Below, in pieces: positions 25,462-34,436 of a DNA stretch of 64,000 nucleotides. The notes beneath the pieces were generated by a model. That model saw nothing but the letters and a program-made list of their open reading frames with translations. It was not told the origin of the DNA and made no database searches. Both the position numbers and the translations under genes were made by a program. This stretch comes from CAVWCQ01 sp963753545 (GTDB taxonomy: Bacteria > Chloroflexota > Anaerolineae > Aggregatilineales > Aggregatilineaceae): contig CAVWCQ010000008.1 of the NCBI GenBank assembly GCA_963753545.1, positions 2,418,001 to 2,482,000 of the forward strand, read 5' to 3'. Within the stretch, counting starts at the first letter, position 1; each line of letters starts with the position of its first letter.

Positions 25462-26751
25462 TTATCCTTCAGATGCAGCAGGCTCTGGCCCGGCAATCGC
25501 CAGCGCGTAAGCCGCCGGATTCAGATAACGCTTCGCCGCCGCCAGCACATCACCCGGCGTGATCGCGTTGATGATGTCACTGTAGCGCCGCAGATAATCC
25601 AGGCCGAGCTTATAGCGTTCCATCATCAGGATAACGCCCGCAACTCCCTCGTTGCTCTCCAATTGAAGCGGCAGACGCCCGGTGAAATTCGCTTTATTAT
25701 CGGCCAGTTCTTCTTCGCTGACCCGTTCGGTTGTAATCCGTTCGATCTCGCCCAAAATGGCCTCGATTGCAGGCTGGACGTTGACGGGATTAACACCAGC
25801 CACAACCCGCCATGAACCAGGGCCTAGACCACCATCGACCCGGCTGAAGCTGTAATAGGCCATGCCGCGCTTCTCGCGCACTTCCGCCCCAATCCTGCCA
25901 AACATGCCAAATACGCCCAGCACACTGTTCGCCAGATTCGCGGCCTCCCAATCGGATGCAAAACGCGAGGGACCCGGCACGCCCAAAACAATATCTGACT
26001 GGCTTTTGCCGGGCATAGTCAGTGTTCGAGTGCGCACACCGTCCATTGGAGCAAGTTCGGGAAGATCAGGAGCTGTGGGCTGATGTGGGTTTTGCCAGCT
26101 TCCCAACCGCTCTTCGAGCAAAGTTACCGCTTCTTCAGCCGCAACCGCGCCGACAATGACAATCATCATCTCGCGTGGGCCGTAGTGCAGGCGGCGAAAA
26201 TCAACCAGTTGATCCCGGCTGATCTGTGTCACGGTCTCGATCTCGCCTTCACTCTGGCGGCTGTAGGGGTGAAATGGTGGGTAGGCTAGCTCGCGAAACA
26301 CGCGACCCGCCATATAGCGGGTATCCTGCTCCCGAATCTTGATGCCGGTGATCAGTTCACCGCGCAGCCGCTCAATATGAGGTTCTGGGAACGTCGGGCG
26401 GCATAATGCATCGGCGAGCAAATCGGCCAGCATCGGCAGGTCTTCGCTCAGGCTTTTCCCACTGAAGCCTACCGTATGGGTCCCAGCGCTGATGCCCAGG
26501 CTCGCGCCATTACTCTCAAGCATCTCATGGATCGCCCCAAAATCATGTCTTTCGGTCCCCCGCATCAGCATACTGCCCGTAAAAGAGGAGAGACCGATCC
26601 AGTCCGTTGGATCGAAGATGCTGCCTGCTTCCAGCGATCCGGTGATGACCACAGAGGGTGAATTGTGATTTTCACGAACCAGAACGGTGATGCCATTTGA
26701 GAGTTCGCGGCGCGTGATATTGTCTGGTCCTGGCAGTGCCAGATGAAACAT
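25462..26751 (-). CDS. M16-family peptidase homologue lacking the zinc motif
   Basis: A 429-residue protein with the two-lobe M16 layout (REELSNGITVLVRENHNSP-type start, YGPREMMIVIVGAV in the first lobe, SQSDIVLGVPG at the second-lobe start, and EKRGMAYYSFSRVDGGLGPG). Where active M16 enzymes carry HxxEH, this protein reads GLSSFTGSMLMRGT, so the catalytic histidines and glutamate are missing. Bacterial M16 peptidases often occur as a pair of an active and an inactive subunit that form a heterodimer. The active partner is the gene just upstream (26755-28041), with only a 3-bp gap. Confidence 0.9.
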   Translation of the reverse strand: MFHLALPGPDNITRRELSNGITVLVRENHNSPSVVITGSLEAGSIFDPTDWIGLSSFTGSMLMRGTERHDFGAIHEMLESNGASLGISAGTHTVGFSGKSLSEDLPMLADLLADALCRPTFPEPHIERLRGELITGIKIREQDTRYMAGRVFRELAYPPFHPYSRQSEGEIETVTQISRDQLVDFRRLHYGPREMMIVIVGAVAAEEAVTLLEERLGSWQNPHQPTAPDLPELAPMDGVRTRTLTMPGKSQSDIVLGVPGPSRFASDWEAANLANSVLGVFGMFGRIGAEVREKRGMAYYSFSRVDGGLGPGSWRVVAGVNPVNVQPAIEAILGEIERITTERVSEEELADNKANFTGRLPLQLESNEGVAGVILMMERYKLGLDYLRRYSDIINAITPGDVLAAAKRYLNPAAYALAIAGPEPAASEG

Positions 26752-26754
26752 GGT

Positions 26755-28041
26755 CTATGCCCCCTGTCCGTTGGGAATGAACCACCCAACCGTGCGCTGA
26801 GAACGGCGCAGATAACGCTGGGCCGCGTCGATGACATCGTCCAGTGTCACTGCGCGGAGATGCTCAAGATAATTTTCATACCAGGTGTAGCTGGAAAAAT
26901 TCTCCGAGAATGCCAGCCAGAAAGCCTGTCCGCTGATGCTTTCGGTGCCATAAGCAAAAAGGGCTGTCGCCTGCTTCTTAGCCTTTTCCAGGTCTTTGCC
27001 AGACACATCGCCAGCGGCCACCCGCTCGATCTCCGCGTCCAGTGCGGCCTGAACCTCTTCGGGCGTGCGCCCATCCCGTACTGTCGCGATGATCGTGAAC
27101 AGGTATGGATCGACGGACGGGTAAAGCCCGCCACCAATCCCTGCCGCCAGTTCGGTTTCGACCAATGCTTTGTAAAGTCGGGATGTTTTGTTGCCGATGC
27201 TGTTTCCTCCTGGCGCGCTGGCTCCAGCCAGGATGCTGTCTACTACCGCCAGTTTGAACCAATCGGAATGGGTTGCTTCTGGTGCCCGGTAGCCCATGAA
27301 GACGTACGAAGCGTTTCCATGACGTTCGACGTGCACGGTACGCTCACCCATCTGCGGCGGCTCAACCCGTTTGACGGGCGGCGGCTGAGGGCCGGGCGGG
27401 ATAGCTCCATACAGTTCTTCGATTCGGGCCAGCATTTGTTCGCTGTCAAAGTCGCCGGCGGCCACTGCAATCGCATTATTCGGCACGTAGTAAGTCTGGT
27501 AGTGCTGGTACAGGTCGTCGCGCGTCATCGTATGCAGATCGACCATATCCCCGATAATCTGGTGATGATAGGGATGGACACGAAATGCAGCCGCGCGGGC
27601 CTCTTCCATCAGCCAGAAGGTAGGTGAATTTTCGGACCCCTGGCGTTCCGAGATAATCACTGTGCGCTCCGATTCAACATCATCGGGATCAAAGCGCGCG
27701 TTCACCATCCGATCCGCTTCGGCTTCCAGAGCCAGATCGATTCGTCCGGCAGGCAGAGTCTCAAAATAAGCGGTGTAGTCAAACGAGGTTTGAGCATTCC
27801 AGACGCCCCCCTCGCGATCAATGGCTTTATCAAGGATACCAGCAGGGAATTTGTCGGTTCCCTTGAACATCATGTGTTCGGTCCAGTGGGAGATGCCCGT
27901 CTGCCCTGTTTGTTCGTTCCGGCTGCCGACGCGGTAGAGAACCCACCAACTTGTGACGGGGGCAGTATGCACTTCTTTTAGCAGAACAATCAGCCCATTA
28001 TCGAGGACATACCTGGAAACCGGATTCCCCTGCCCCTTCAT
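26755..28041 (-). CDS. M16-family zinc peptidase (active subunit)
   Basis: A 428-residue M16 (pitrilysin/mitochondrial-processing-type) metallopeptidase. The inverted zinc motif is TGISHWTEHMMFKGTDKF (HWTEH about residue 53), and the third ligand glutamate is in the ESERTVIISERQGSENSP region about 75 residues on. The second lobe carries VHVERHGNASYVFMGYRAPE and NKTSRLYKALVETELAAGIG. Such enzymes degrade peptides in the cytoplasm or envelope. I place the start at 28041 (MKGQGNPVSRYVL) next to a weak GGAAAGG site; an upstream in-frame ATG (28077) is less likely. It pairs with the non-catalytic homologue downstream. Confidence 0.93.
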   Translation of the reverse strand: MKGQGNPVSRYVLDNGLIVLLKEVHTAPVTSWWVLYRVGSRNEQTGQTGISHWTEHMMFKGTDKFPAGILDKAIDREGGVWNAQTSFDYTAYFETLPAGRIDLALEAEADRMVNARFDPDDVESERTVIISERQGSENSPTFWLMEEARAAAFRVHPYHHQIIGDMVDLHTMTRDDLYQHYQTYYVPNNAIAVAAGDFDSEQMLARIEELYGAIPPGPQPPPVKRVEPPQMGERTVHVERHGNASYVFMGYRAPEATHSDWFKLAVVDSILAGASAPGGNSIGNKTSRLYKALVETELAAGIGGGLYPSVDPYLFTIIATVRDGRTPEEVQAALDAEIERVAAGDVSGKDLEKAKKQATALFAYGTESISGQAFWLAFSENFSSYTWYENYLEHLRAVTLDDVIDAAQRYLRRSQRTVGWFIPNGQGA

Positions 28042-28092
28042 ATAACAACCTTTCCGTCTCATGTGGGGTTTGCGCAACTACCGAATAGTTTA

Positions 28093-28121
28093 GCAGGGAT
28101 GCTGCTAGCCAGCATCCCTGC
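28093..28121 (-). terminator. Strong hairpin after the UDP-glucose dehydrogenase gene
   Basis: A 12-bp perfect stem (GCAGGGATGCTG at 28093-28104 with CAGCATCCCTGC at 28110-28121) and a 5-nt loop. The following minus-strand bases (TAAACTATT) are only weakly T-rich, so termination may be partial. Confidence 0.6.
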
Positions 28122-28147
28122 TTGTTCATAGATCGGAGAGGACTTGA

Positions 28148-29467
28148 CTAGTCTTCTATCCTGGAGCCTTCATAGCCGCGCCCGATCCCGCGATAGGAGA
28201 AGCCCAACTTCTGCATTTCGGCAGGCTCATACAGATTGCGCCCATCGATCATGATAGGAGTGCGCATGGCCGCTTTCACCTCGCGCATATCCAACTGTTT
28301 AAATTCGTTCCAGGGCGTGACGACGATAACCGCGTCGGCATTTGTAACCAGCGAGTAGGGATCTTCGCAGATTTCCAGGTAGGGCATCACCCGCTTGGCA
28401 GTTTCCATAGCCACGGGATCATAGCCGCGCACAATCGCGCCGTGATCGTGCAGATAATCGCCGATAGTGATGGCGGGCGCATCGCGCATATCGTCAGTAT
28501 TTTCCTTAAAGGCCAGTCCCAGCAAAGCGATTGTCCGGCCCTTGACCCCATCGAGCAGTTCGTGCAGCTTGAGCAGCACATGCTTGCGCTGGTAGGCGTT
28601 AATGTCCATCACAGCGTGCAACAGTTGGGGGTGTTTGCCGTGAATCTGCGCCATATAGGCCAGCGCCTTCACGTCCTTGGGGAAGCACGACCCACCGTAG
28701 CCGATGCCTGCTTGGAGGAAATGATTCCCGATGCGCTTGTCGTACCCCATCCCGCGCGCCACTTCCTTGACATCCGCCCCCAACGCTTCGCAGACATTAG
28801 CGATCTCGTTGATGAAGCTGATGCGCGTCGCCAGGAATGCATTCGATGCATACTTGATCATTTCGGCAGTGCGCAGATCCGTGACCATGATCGGCGCGCG
28901 CAGTGGCAGGTGCAGTTGAGCAACGCGCTCGGCGGCATCGGTATCTTCTGATCCTAACACCGTGCGATCCGGGTTGAAGAAGTCGCCAATGGCTGACCCT
29001 TCCCGCAAAAATTCCGGGCAGCTCACAACGGCAAAATCAATCGGCGTAGGCTGATTTTCGCGCACGATATCGGCTACCCAGTCACCCGTCCCAACCGGAA
29101 CGGTTGACTTGTTGACGAGGACAATAGGGCCTGTCATATTTTTGGCGATAGACTCAGCCGCCATACGCACATACTGAAGATCGGCTTCGCCATCCACACC
29201 CGACGGTGTGCCAACGGCAATAAATACGAATTCGGCATCCTTCAATGCATCGGCATAAGATGTCGTAAAGATAAGACGTTTCGCCTTGATATTCCGTTCG
29301 ACAATTTCGGTGAGGCCCGGCTCGTAGATCGGCAGAATGCCTTTGTTGAGATTGGTTATGCGCTCCTCGTTGATATCCAGCGCAGTAACACGGTTGCCAA
29401 GATCGGCAAAACAAGCCCCGGTGACCAGACCTACATAGCCGACGCCAATCACGGTGATGTTCTTCAT
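28148..29467 (-). CDS. UDP-glucose/GDP-mannose dehydrogenase family protein (UDP-glucose 6-dehydrogenase)
   Basis: A 439-residue NAD-dependent sugar-nucleotide dehydrogenase. The N-terminal Rossmann motif is ITVIGVGYVGLVTGACFADLG, the central region has KSTVPVGTGDWV and CPEFLREGSAI, and the catalytic cysteine is in GYGGSCFPKDVKAL (about residue 262). The C-terminal domain has LGLAFKENTDDMRDAPAI. The enzyme makes UDP-glucuronate (most likely) for envelope polysaccharides. I start at the ATG at 29467, where the family begins; an open frame continues 102 codons upstream but has no family similarity. It lies 80 bp after the FAD oxidoreductase and the flippase-like gene, which supports a polysaccharide or glycolipid role. 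Confidence 0.93.
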   Translation of the reverse strand: MKNITVIGVGYVGLVTGACFADLGNRVTALDINEERITNLNKGILPIYEPGLTEIVERNIKAKRLIFTTSYADALKDAEFVFIAVGTPSGVDGEADLQYVRMAAESIAKNMTGPIVLVNKSTVPVGTGDWVADIVRENQPTPIDFAVVSCPEFLREGSAIGDFFNPDRTVLGSEDTDAAERVAQLHLPLRAPIMVTDLRTAEMIKYASNAFLATRISFINEIANVCEALGADVKEVARGMGYDKRIGNHFLQAGIGYGGSCFPKDVKALAYMAQIHGKHPQLLHAVMDINAYQRKHVLLKLHELLDGVKGRTIALLGLAFKENTDDMRDAPAITIGDYLHDHGAIVRGYDPVAMETAKRVMPYLEICEDPYSLVTNADAVIVVTPWNEFKQLDMREVKAAMRTPIMIDGRNLYEPAEMQKLGFSYRGIGRGYEGSRIED

Positions 29468-29547
29468 TCGTTCAAATCCCCTTGCTCTGTACTTGTGATA
29501 TTTTCCACAAGGTATCACACGATACCTGTTAATGCCTGAAAAAATGC

Positions 29548-30888
29548 CTACGCTTGCCCGACTTTTGTGAGATCGTCCATGACCATCCGGGCCACATCGC
29601 GCCCCATCTCGACTGCGTAATTCGTACCGCGGTCCCAGGGATAAACCTGGCTCATGCTGGCAAGGTACACCCCTTTGATCGGGGTTCGCAGGTCGGGAAT
29701 AGCCTCCGAGTGATTTACAAATGGAACAGGCTGGGCGTAGCGTACGCGGAAAACCCAACTCTTGCGAATCCAATCCGGTCTGAATCGGCTGTTGAAGGTC
29801 GTGAGCGGCTGGGTAAACCGCCGCACCAACTCCTCATCACTGAGCGAAAAATACTCATGATCGGGTGGCACATAATCGCCGCAGTACACAATGTGTTCGC
29901 CGCCATAGTGCGCGCGATCCATGTAATTCGTGTGTTCGACCAACGCCAGGAACGGGAATTCCGCCTTGGTCTTGTCTGGCTGGCTGGCGGGCAGGCTCAA
30001 CCAATACGTTCCATCCGTCATCAATTGTTCTTGGAGCGCCAGGACGACGACAACCGCGCCCATACTCTTGAGCTTGTCCAGCTTTTCACCGTAACTCGCA
30101 GGCAGATCGGGAGCCAGCCGCCGCATAATTTGGGGCGATGACGTGCAGATCACGGCGTCGTAACACACTTTTTCTCCGCCAATCGACACCGTTACCTGAT
30201 CATCCTGGGCAGGTTCGATGCGCTCCACAGGTGTATTCAGGGTAATAACCGCCCCCTGTTCGCGTACTCGATCCGCCAGCAGGTTTAAAAATGCCTGGAA
30301 ACCACCCTCAAACGTGCCTAAGTGAGTTGTGCGCTTGAATACTCGGGCCCAGAACCAGGCCATATTGACTTGGTCGTAATACGAGCCGAACTTGCCGATC
30401 AGCAGCGAGCGCCACAATGTCTCATAGGCTTCCTGCCCCATCCACCGCCGCAGCCACTGATCGGCAGTTAGACGTTCCAGCGGCTTCCAGTTTTTGGACA
30501 GCTTCAGGTAGATACCCGCCAGTCCATACCGGATTTTCGCGGGCCAGGACATCGGCAGGCGCAGGTTGGCAACCGGAATGTTCGGCCTGTCCATCTGGTA
30601 GATTTTATTATCGAGCCAGAGTGATGTGATGGGTCGGGGGAAAAGAACTTTGTCTTTCGCCCCCAATTCATCGATCAGGCCCAGTACCGCATCATCGCTG
30701 GCAAACCAGTGATGGTAAAATTTTTCCAGCGTCCAATCCCAGCGCTCGTCCCGGAAGCCAGCCGCCAGCCCGCCCACCTCGGGGCCAGCCTCGTAAACCT
30801 GGACTGTGTGCCCTGCCTTTGTCAGATCATAGGCAGCAGCCAACCCTGCGGCACCAGCTCCGATCACAGCGATTTGTCGCGTTGTCAA
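29548..30888 (-). CDS. NAD(P)/FAD-dependent oxidoreductase, amine-oxidase/protoporphyrinogen-oxidase-like
   Basis: A 446-residue flavoprotein. The dinucleotide-binding motif is IAVIGAGAAGLAAAYDLTKAGH, followed by the second part of the FAD site (VYEAGPEVGGLAAGF). The active-site-side motif LEKFYHHWFASDDAVLGLI and the C-terminal FAD-contact region (KGVYLASMSQVYPWDRGTNY) are typical of a group often found in polysaccharide loci and annotated as protoporphyrinogen-oxidase-like or UDP-galactopyranose-mutase-like. It overlaps the upstream gene by 4 bp, so the two are translationally coupled. The substrate is not clear. Its place between a flippase-like protein and UDP-glucose dehydrogenase favours a glycolipid or isoprenoid-linked sugar over haem. 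Confidence 0.82.
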   Translation of the reverse strand: MTTRQIAVIGAGAAGLAAAYDLTKAGHTVQVYEAGPEVGGLAAGFRDERWDWTLEKFYHHWFASDDAVLGLIDELGAKDKVLFPRPITSLWLDNKIYQMDRPNIPVANLRLPMSWPAKIRYGLAGIYLKLSKNWKPLERLTADQWLRRWMGQEAYETLWRSLLIGKFGSYYDQVNMAWFWARVFKRTTHLGTFEGGFQAFLNLLADRVREQGAVITLNTPVERIEPAQDDQVTVSIGGEKVCYDAVICTSSPQIMRRLAPDLPASYGEKLDKLKSMGAVVVVLALQEQLMTDGTYWLSLPASQPDKTKAEFPFLALVEHTNYMDRAHYGGEHIVYCGDYVPPDHEYFSLSDEELVRRFTQPLTTFNSRFRPDWIRKSWVFRVRYAQPVPFVNHSEAIPDLRTPIKGVYLASMSQVYPWDRGTNYAVEMGRDVARMVMDDLTKVGQA

Positions 30889-31946
30889 GCGATTCCCTCA
30901 CCTTCCAATGACGTCGTGTTATCCTCGGCAGCCACGGCTGCGCGCGCCTTATCGAAGTCGCGCCAACTGACTCCCTCGCGGTACAGATAATAAAAGCCTA
31001 GCAGAGTAATTGGCAACCACAGGGCCGCATGAAGCACCAGCGTGTAGGAAGCGGCAATGGATTCTTTGATGCCGTAAGCGGTCAGCGTCTTGATTCCCGG
31101 CGTGTCGAAGGTGCCTACATAACCCGGTGAAGAGGGCAGCGTCGTTGCCAGATTCACAATGGCAGTCATGACCATCAGGACAAAGAAGCTGACATGAAAA
31201 TCGAAGGCGTGCATGACGAACCAGTATTTCGTCGTCTCCGTCAGCCAGATAAAGATCGAGGAAATCAGCGTCATGCCCAGGTCGCGCGGGCGGCGCAGGT
31301 TTTGCAGACCCAGCATAAAATGGTCGGCCAGCCGGAGCGCCGTTTCGCGCAGCCTGGAAGGCAGCACTTTATTGAAAACAGCCGTATAAATGCGGCGCAT
31401 CCGTTCCGGGCGCAGCGCCATGATCAGAAAGACCAGAAACGCCCCCCAGAACAGCAGCGTCGAGAAAAACACAACATTGCGCAGCCAACTGGCATGAAAG
31501 TCTGCAAACGGCAGCGCCACGAACACAAAAATGAGCATCACCAGTCCGTCAAAAATGCGCTCCACAACAATCGTTGCCAGGCTGCCAGCGACATTGACTT
31601 GTTCGTTACGCTTCAGCACATAGGCGCGAATCACTTCCCCGGCGCGGAACGGGTAGACGTTATTGCCCATATAGCCGATCACGACAATTGGAAACAGGCG
31701 GCGCAGCGAAATCGCCTTCATGGGACGCAGCAGGTAGTGCCAACGCCATGTCCGGCCCCAGACGGCGAGAAAATAGACGGCTATTCCCGGAATAAGCCAC
31801 CCAACGCGAGCGTGTCTCACGCCTTCCCAGACATCAGATAATCTCAACCCTTTTAAGCCGATGTACAGAAAGAGAACGCTAAACACGATCCCGACGAGGG
31901 CCGCGCCCCATCGTCGCGCGAAACGAGTTGTCTGGTGTATGACCAA
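30885..31946 (-). CDS. Lysylphosphatidylglycerol-synthase-TM/UPF0104-type flippase-like membrane protein
   Basis: A 353-residue protein with about eight membrane helices. The start is VGIVFSVLFLYIGLKGLRL, the second helix region has LIPGIAVYFLAVWGRTWRWHYLL, and NNVYPFRAGEVIRAYVLKRNEQV is the hallmark of this family (AglD/MprF-flippase domain). The C-terminal part carries TLPSSPGYVGTFDTPGIKTL. Such proteins move or present lipid-linked groups across the cytoplasmic membrane. It is the first gene of a three-gene minus-strand unit with the FAD oxidoreductase (4-bp overlap) and UDP-glucose dehydrogenase. No LPG synthetase (soluble) domain is attached. Confidence 0.85.
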   Translation of the reverse strand: MVIHQTTRFARRWGAALVGIVFSVLFLYIGLKGLRLSDVWEGVRHARVGWLIPGIAVYFLAVWGRTWRWHYLLRPMKAISLRRLFPIVVIGYMGNNVYPFRAGEVIRAYVLKRNEQVNVAGSLATIVVERIFDGLVMLIFVFVALPFADFHASWLRNVVFFSTLLFWGAFLVFLIMALRPERMRRIYTAVFNKVLPSRLRETALRLADHFMLGLQNLRRPRDLGMTLISSIFIWLTETTKYWFVMHAFDFHVSFFVLMVMTAIVNLATTLPSSPGYVGTFDTPGIKTLTAYGIKESIAASYTLVLHAALWLPITLLGFYYLYREGVSWRDFDKARAAVAAEDNTTSLEGEGIA

Positions 31947-32083
31947 CCGGGGACGTCCTTTCTTTCAAAAAAAGATGTGTCCTTTGTTGGACACGGCGCG
32001 GCATTCTACCCCAAAGCTTTGTTGAGCGCACATTCCTTATGACGATTCCTACACGGCAAGCAGCCCAATTCCCTACTTCAGGA

Positions 32084-32118
32084 AAAAAATCAAGGGCGAC
32101 TGGTGGGGTCGCCCTTGA
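32084..32118 (-). terminator. Rho-independent terminator of the SWIM gene
   Basis: An 11-bp perfect stem (TCAAGGGCGAC at 32090-32100 with GTCGCCCTTGA at 32108-32118) is followed on the minus strand by T-runs from 32089 downwards. Confidence 0.9.
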
Positions 32119-32152
32119 TGCAGCGTGAATATGCTGTTTTGAAAATTATATT

Positions 32153-32404
32153 TTAGGGCTGTTCAGTGCTCACGGACTCCGGCAGCATGCCTTCGAGTAC
32201 GCGCTCTAAAGCCATTGTGTGACTGCACACACCACGCGAACGGAAGAAACTGCAATCACAGCCCCATTGACCGTTATCGAAGGTAATTGTGTGCGGGCTG
32301 TTATCGCCATCAAATGTAACTTTAAAAGAAGTAAAATGTATCCGTTCGCGCTGCTCCGCGTACCGCTTAGCTTTTTCGATTTTGCCGATCATCCCGTGGT
32401 CCAT
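32153..32404 (-). CDS. Stand-alone SWIM zinc-finger protein
   Basis: An 83-residue protein. The C-terminal half has CDCSFFRSRGVCSHTMAL, a complete SWIM motif (CxC...CxH), preceded by the usual beta strand HTITFDNGQWG. The N-terminal helix (IGKIEKAKRYAEQRERI) is basic and amphipathic. SWIM domains bind zinc and mediate DNA or protein contacts; here no helicase, transposase or other domain is attached, so it may act as an adaptor. A GGAGGG site lies before the ATG at 32404, and a strong terminator follows at 32084-32118. It is therefore a monocistronic gene. Confidence 0.85.
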   Translation of the reverse strand: MDHGMIGKIEKAKRYAEQRERIHFTSFKVTFDGDNSPHTITFDNGQWGCDCSFFRSRGVCSHTMALERVLEGMLPESVSTEQP

Positions 32405-32452
32405 CTTGTACCCTCCTTCGTTTGCGCCGATCTTTCAGGCCGAACGAGAAAC

Positions 32453-32490
32453 AAAAAAGAGCACGCTAGACTAGTCACCCAGCGTGCTCT
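32453..32490 (-). terminator. Rho-independent terminator of the propeller gene
   Basis: Stem AGAGCACGCT (32458-32467) with AGCGTGCTCT (32481-32490), 13-nt loop, followed on the minus strand by a T-run (32458-32453). It ends the pspC / LiaF-like / propeller operon. Confidence 0.85.
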
Positions 32491-32596
32491 GGAAATCCTG
32501 ATTCAATTGTTGAACTACCGTATCTCATGGCGGTCAAATTTCCTTTGTTTCAGCCAGTATATGAGATTTCCCAGGGGATGTCAACTTAATATTGCG

Positions 32597-33487
32597 TTAA
32601 AAAAGTTTTCTAGGCTGTGGCAGCGCCGGCATCTGGTTGACGTGCGTGCAGCATATCAAACCGCCCAGCGCAAAGGCCATTTTCCCCGTGTTAGACAGAG
32701 AGAGGGCCTCTGGAGTTGGCGGTAAAAGTGAATCGTTGTCCGCCTCATGATCGACAGGCATTGACGCATCCAGAAGGGGGAGCACAGACTGTTGTCGCAC
32801 CAGACGGAGGCGAGCGTTATAGGCACTCAGAACATCCTGATCAGCCACCATTAGTCGCCCGCCATCAGGAGCGCAGGCCGCTGCTCCGATAGATGCGTCA
32901 ACCTGATGTTGGATATGTCCCGCTGTGTCAAATACCTGGATCTGCTGCTTGCCCACCAATACAACCGTCCCTGACTTATCAGGAACATATACCTTCCCGG
33001 TATCCTGCTCAACACGATACGCGCCGAGATAAATATGCTGCTGGTAGATATGCAAACGGTTGTCGTCGCTGAGTACGCCAATCGTACCCAGTTCGCGATC
33101 CAACCCCACTGACAACAGGGCAGCATCTCCCTCCCGATCAAGAGTGGTCTGCTGCCCATCTACATCGAGTATCAACTGGTGGTTATCGCGCTGGTAAACG
33201 TGCAGCCGCCCATCATTCGAGGTCAAAACAACTGTATGCCCGAGATTGACTAGTGGCAGATAAGCGCCGTTGGGAGCGCGCAGCCCTTCCAGGTAGTCAC
33301 GCCAGGATTTGCTCCGTAAATCATCCGGCGCATCCGATAGATCGAAGCCGCCGTAATAGATGCCGTCTTCCTGGGCATAAAACCAAACAGCATCCTGAGC
33401 AGTCCAGGCGCATAGCAGCGGCGGATCGCCATCCAGCATCTGTACCGCATGCAGAGGTTTTTCAGACAGGCGAAGATGCCAGTTCAC
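32597..33487 (-). CDS. Predicted beta-propeller-like protein of unknown function
   Basis: A 296-residue soluble protein without signal peptide. It shows about six weak repeats of four short strands (for example HTVVLTSNDGRLHVYQRDNH, IGVLSDDNRLHIYQQHIY and SGTVVLVGKQQIQVFDTAGH), which suggests a WD40/PQQ-type propeller. Its first lines contain LLCAWTAQDAVWFYAQEDG. No catalytic motif was seen. It lies 4 bp after the LiaF-like gene and ends in a strong terminator, so it is the last gene of a three-gene envelope-stress-type operon with pspC. The role is not known; binding of another protein is the simplest guess. Confidence 0.6.
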   Translation of the reverse strand: MNWHLRLSEKPLHAVQMLDGDPPLLCAWTAQDAVWFYAQEDGIYYGGFDLSDAPDDLRSKSWRDYLEGLRAPNGAYLPLVNLGHTVVLTSNDGRLHVYQRDNHQLILDVDGQQTTLDREGDAALLSVGLDRELGTIGVLSDDNRLHIYQQHIYLGAYRVEQDTGKVYVPDKSGTVVLVGKQQIQVFDTAGHIQHQVDASIGAAACAPDGGRLMVADQDVLSAYNARLRLVRQQSVLPLLDASMPVDHEADNDSLLPPTPEALSLSNTGKMAFALGGLICCTHVNQMPALPQPRKLF

Positions 33488-33491
33488 CCGC

Positions 33492-34436
33492 CTACTCCAG
33501 ATTGTTAACCTGCACGCGAGCGCCGCTTTTTACGAACAGATTGAGAGCCACCTGGAATCCTTCTCGTACTTCGGGTTTGAGTGTGCCATCGCTCAGTTCG
33601 TCATAGCGTATCGTGTCGTAATCATAGTTGGGGCGTCCACTGCCCCCCGCCAGACTCAGTGTGAGAACCATCCCTGGCGGCACATTTACGGTCAGACGGC
33701 CATCCTCCGCTTTCAGCAGGCCGCCCTGAAGCTCGGTGCCAGCGGGTAAATTCACGGCTACATCGCCATGTTGGGTGCTCAACTGAAGGCTTTGCAGGGT
33801 CAGTGCCTGAAAATCGGCCTGGATATAGCCCGTTCCGCTCTGCAAGTCGAACAGGTCGATGCTCACCCCAGCCGGAAGCTGGATAACCAGCGTGCCGCGC
33901 CCATAATCTTCCAGGCGGGGGATCGTTCCTGAATGCGTCTCTGTCACGCGCAGCAGGCCCGCATCCCCTTCAACAGACCAGGCCATTTTGACGTCACTTT
34001 CGTTGCTGCCTTTGAACTGCGTCCATAGATCGCGGCTGCCTGTTTCGGCGGGTACGATTGTCACGGACGTGCGGTCTACCGAAACGTCCAGGCTGATGCG
34101 CGTCGTATTGGCGTCAAGCGTTTGAGTAAAAGTCTGCACGTTATCATCGCGGACCACGTCGGATTGTTTGGCATAGGCAAACCAGACGACAGCAGCCAGA
34201 AAACCTACCGTGATGATCAGCCCAATCAGATTGACGCCAACCGCCCAACGCCCTAGCCGCAAACGGCTGCGTCCAAACAGGACGTCAAACCCGAACAGAA
34301 CCAGGAGTGCTGGCCATGCCCGCAGCAAAATATCGCCTGCTGCATCCGGAATCGGTCCTGCCGTCATCAGAAGCCAGATTCCGCCCACAGCCATAATAAC
34401 CAACGGCCACATGAGGCTTCGCCGCGTTGTCGTCAT
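33492..34436 (-). CDS. LiaF/LiaI-like membrane protein with C-terminal beta-helix domain
   Basis: A 314-residue protein. Three to four helices at the N-terminus (about 10-110: MWPLVIMAVGGIWLLMTAG, PALLVLFGFDVLFGRSRL and NLIGLIITVGFLAAVVWFAY) match the LiaF-type transmembrane domain. The rest is a beta-rich extracytoplasmic part with regular strands (GTLVIQLPAGVSIDLFDLQS, DVAVNLPAGTELQGGLL and LTVNVPPGMVL), of the DUF4097/toast-rack type. It overlaps the upstream pspC gene by 4 bp. By analogy to LiaF and PspC it may sense or limit envelope stress, although no LiaRS kinase-regulator pair is adjacent. Confidence 0.75.
   Translation of the reverse strand: MTTTRRSLMWPLVIMAVGGIWLLMTAGPIPDAAGDILLRAWPALLVLFGFDVLFGRSRLRLGRWAVGVNLIGLIITVGFLAAVVWFAYAKQSDVVRDDNVQTFTQTLDANTTRISLDVSVDRTSVTIVPAETGSRDLWTQFKGSNESDVKMAWSVEGDAGLLRVTETHSGTIPRLEDYGRGTLVIQLPAGVSIDLFDLQSGTGYIQADFQALTLQSLQLSTQHGDVAVNLPAGTELQGGLLKAEDGRLTVNVPPGMVLTLSLAGGSGRPNYDYDTIRYDELSDGTLKPEVREGFQVALNLFVKSGARVQVNNLE

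Noticed and set aside
29468..29773. N-terminal extension of 102 codons on the UDP-glucose dehydrogenase gene.
   Set aside because: The family starts exactly at the ATG at 29467; the extension has no family-like text and covers the spacer and the neighbouring gene's end.
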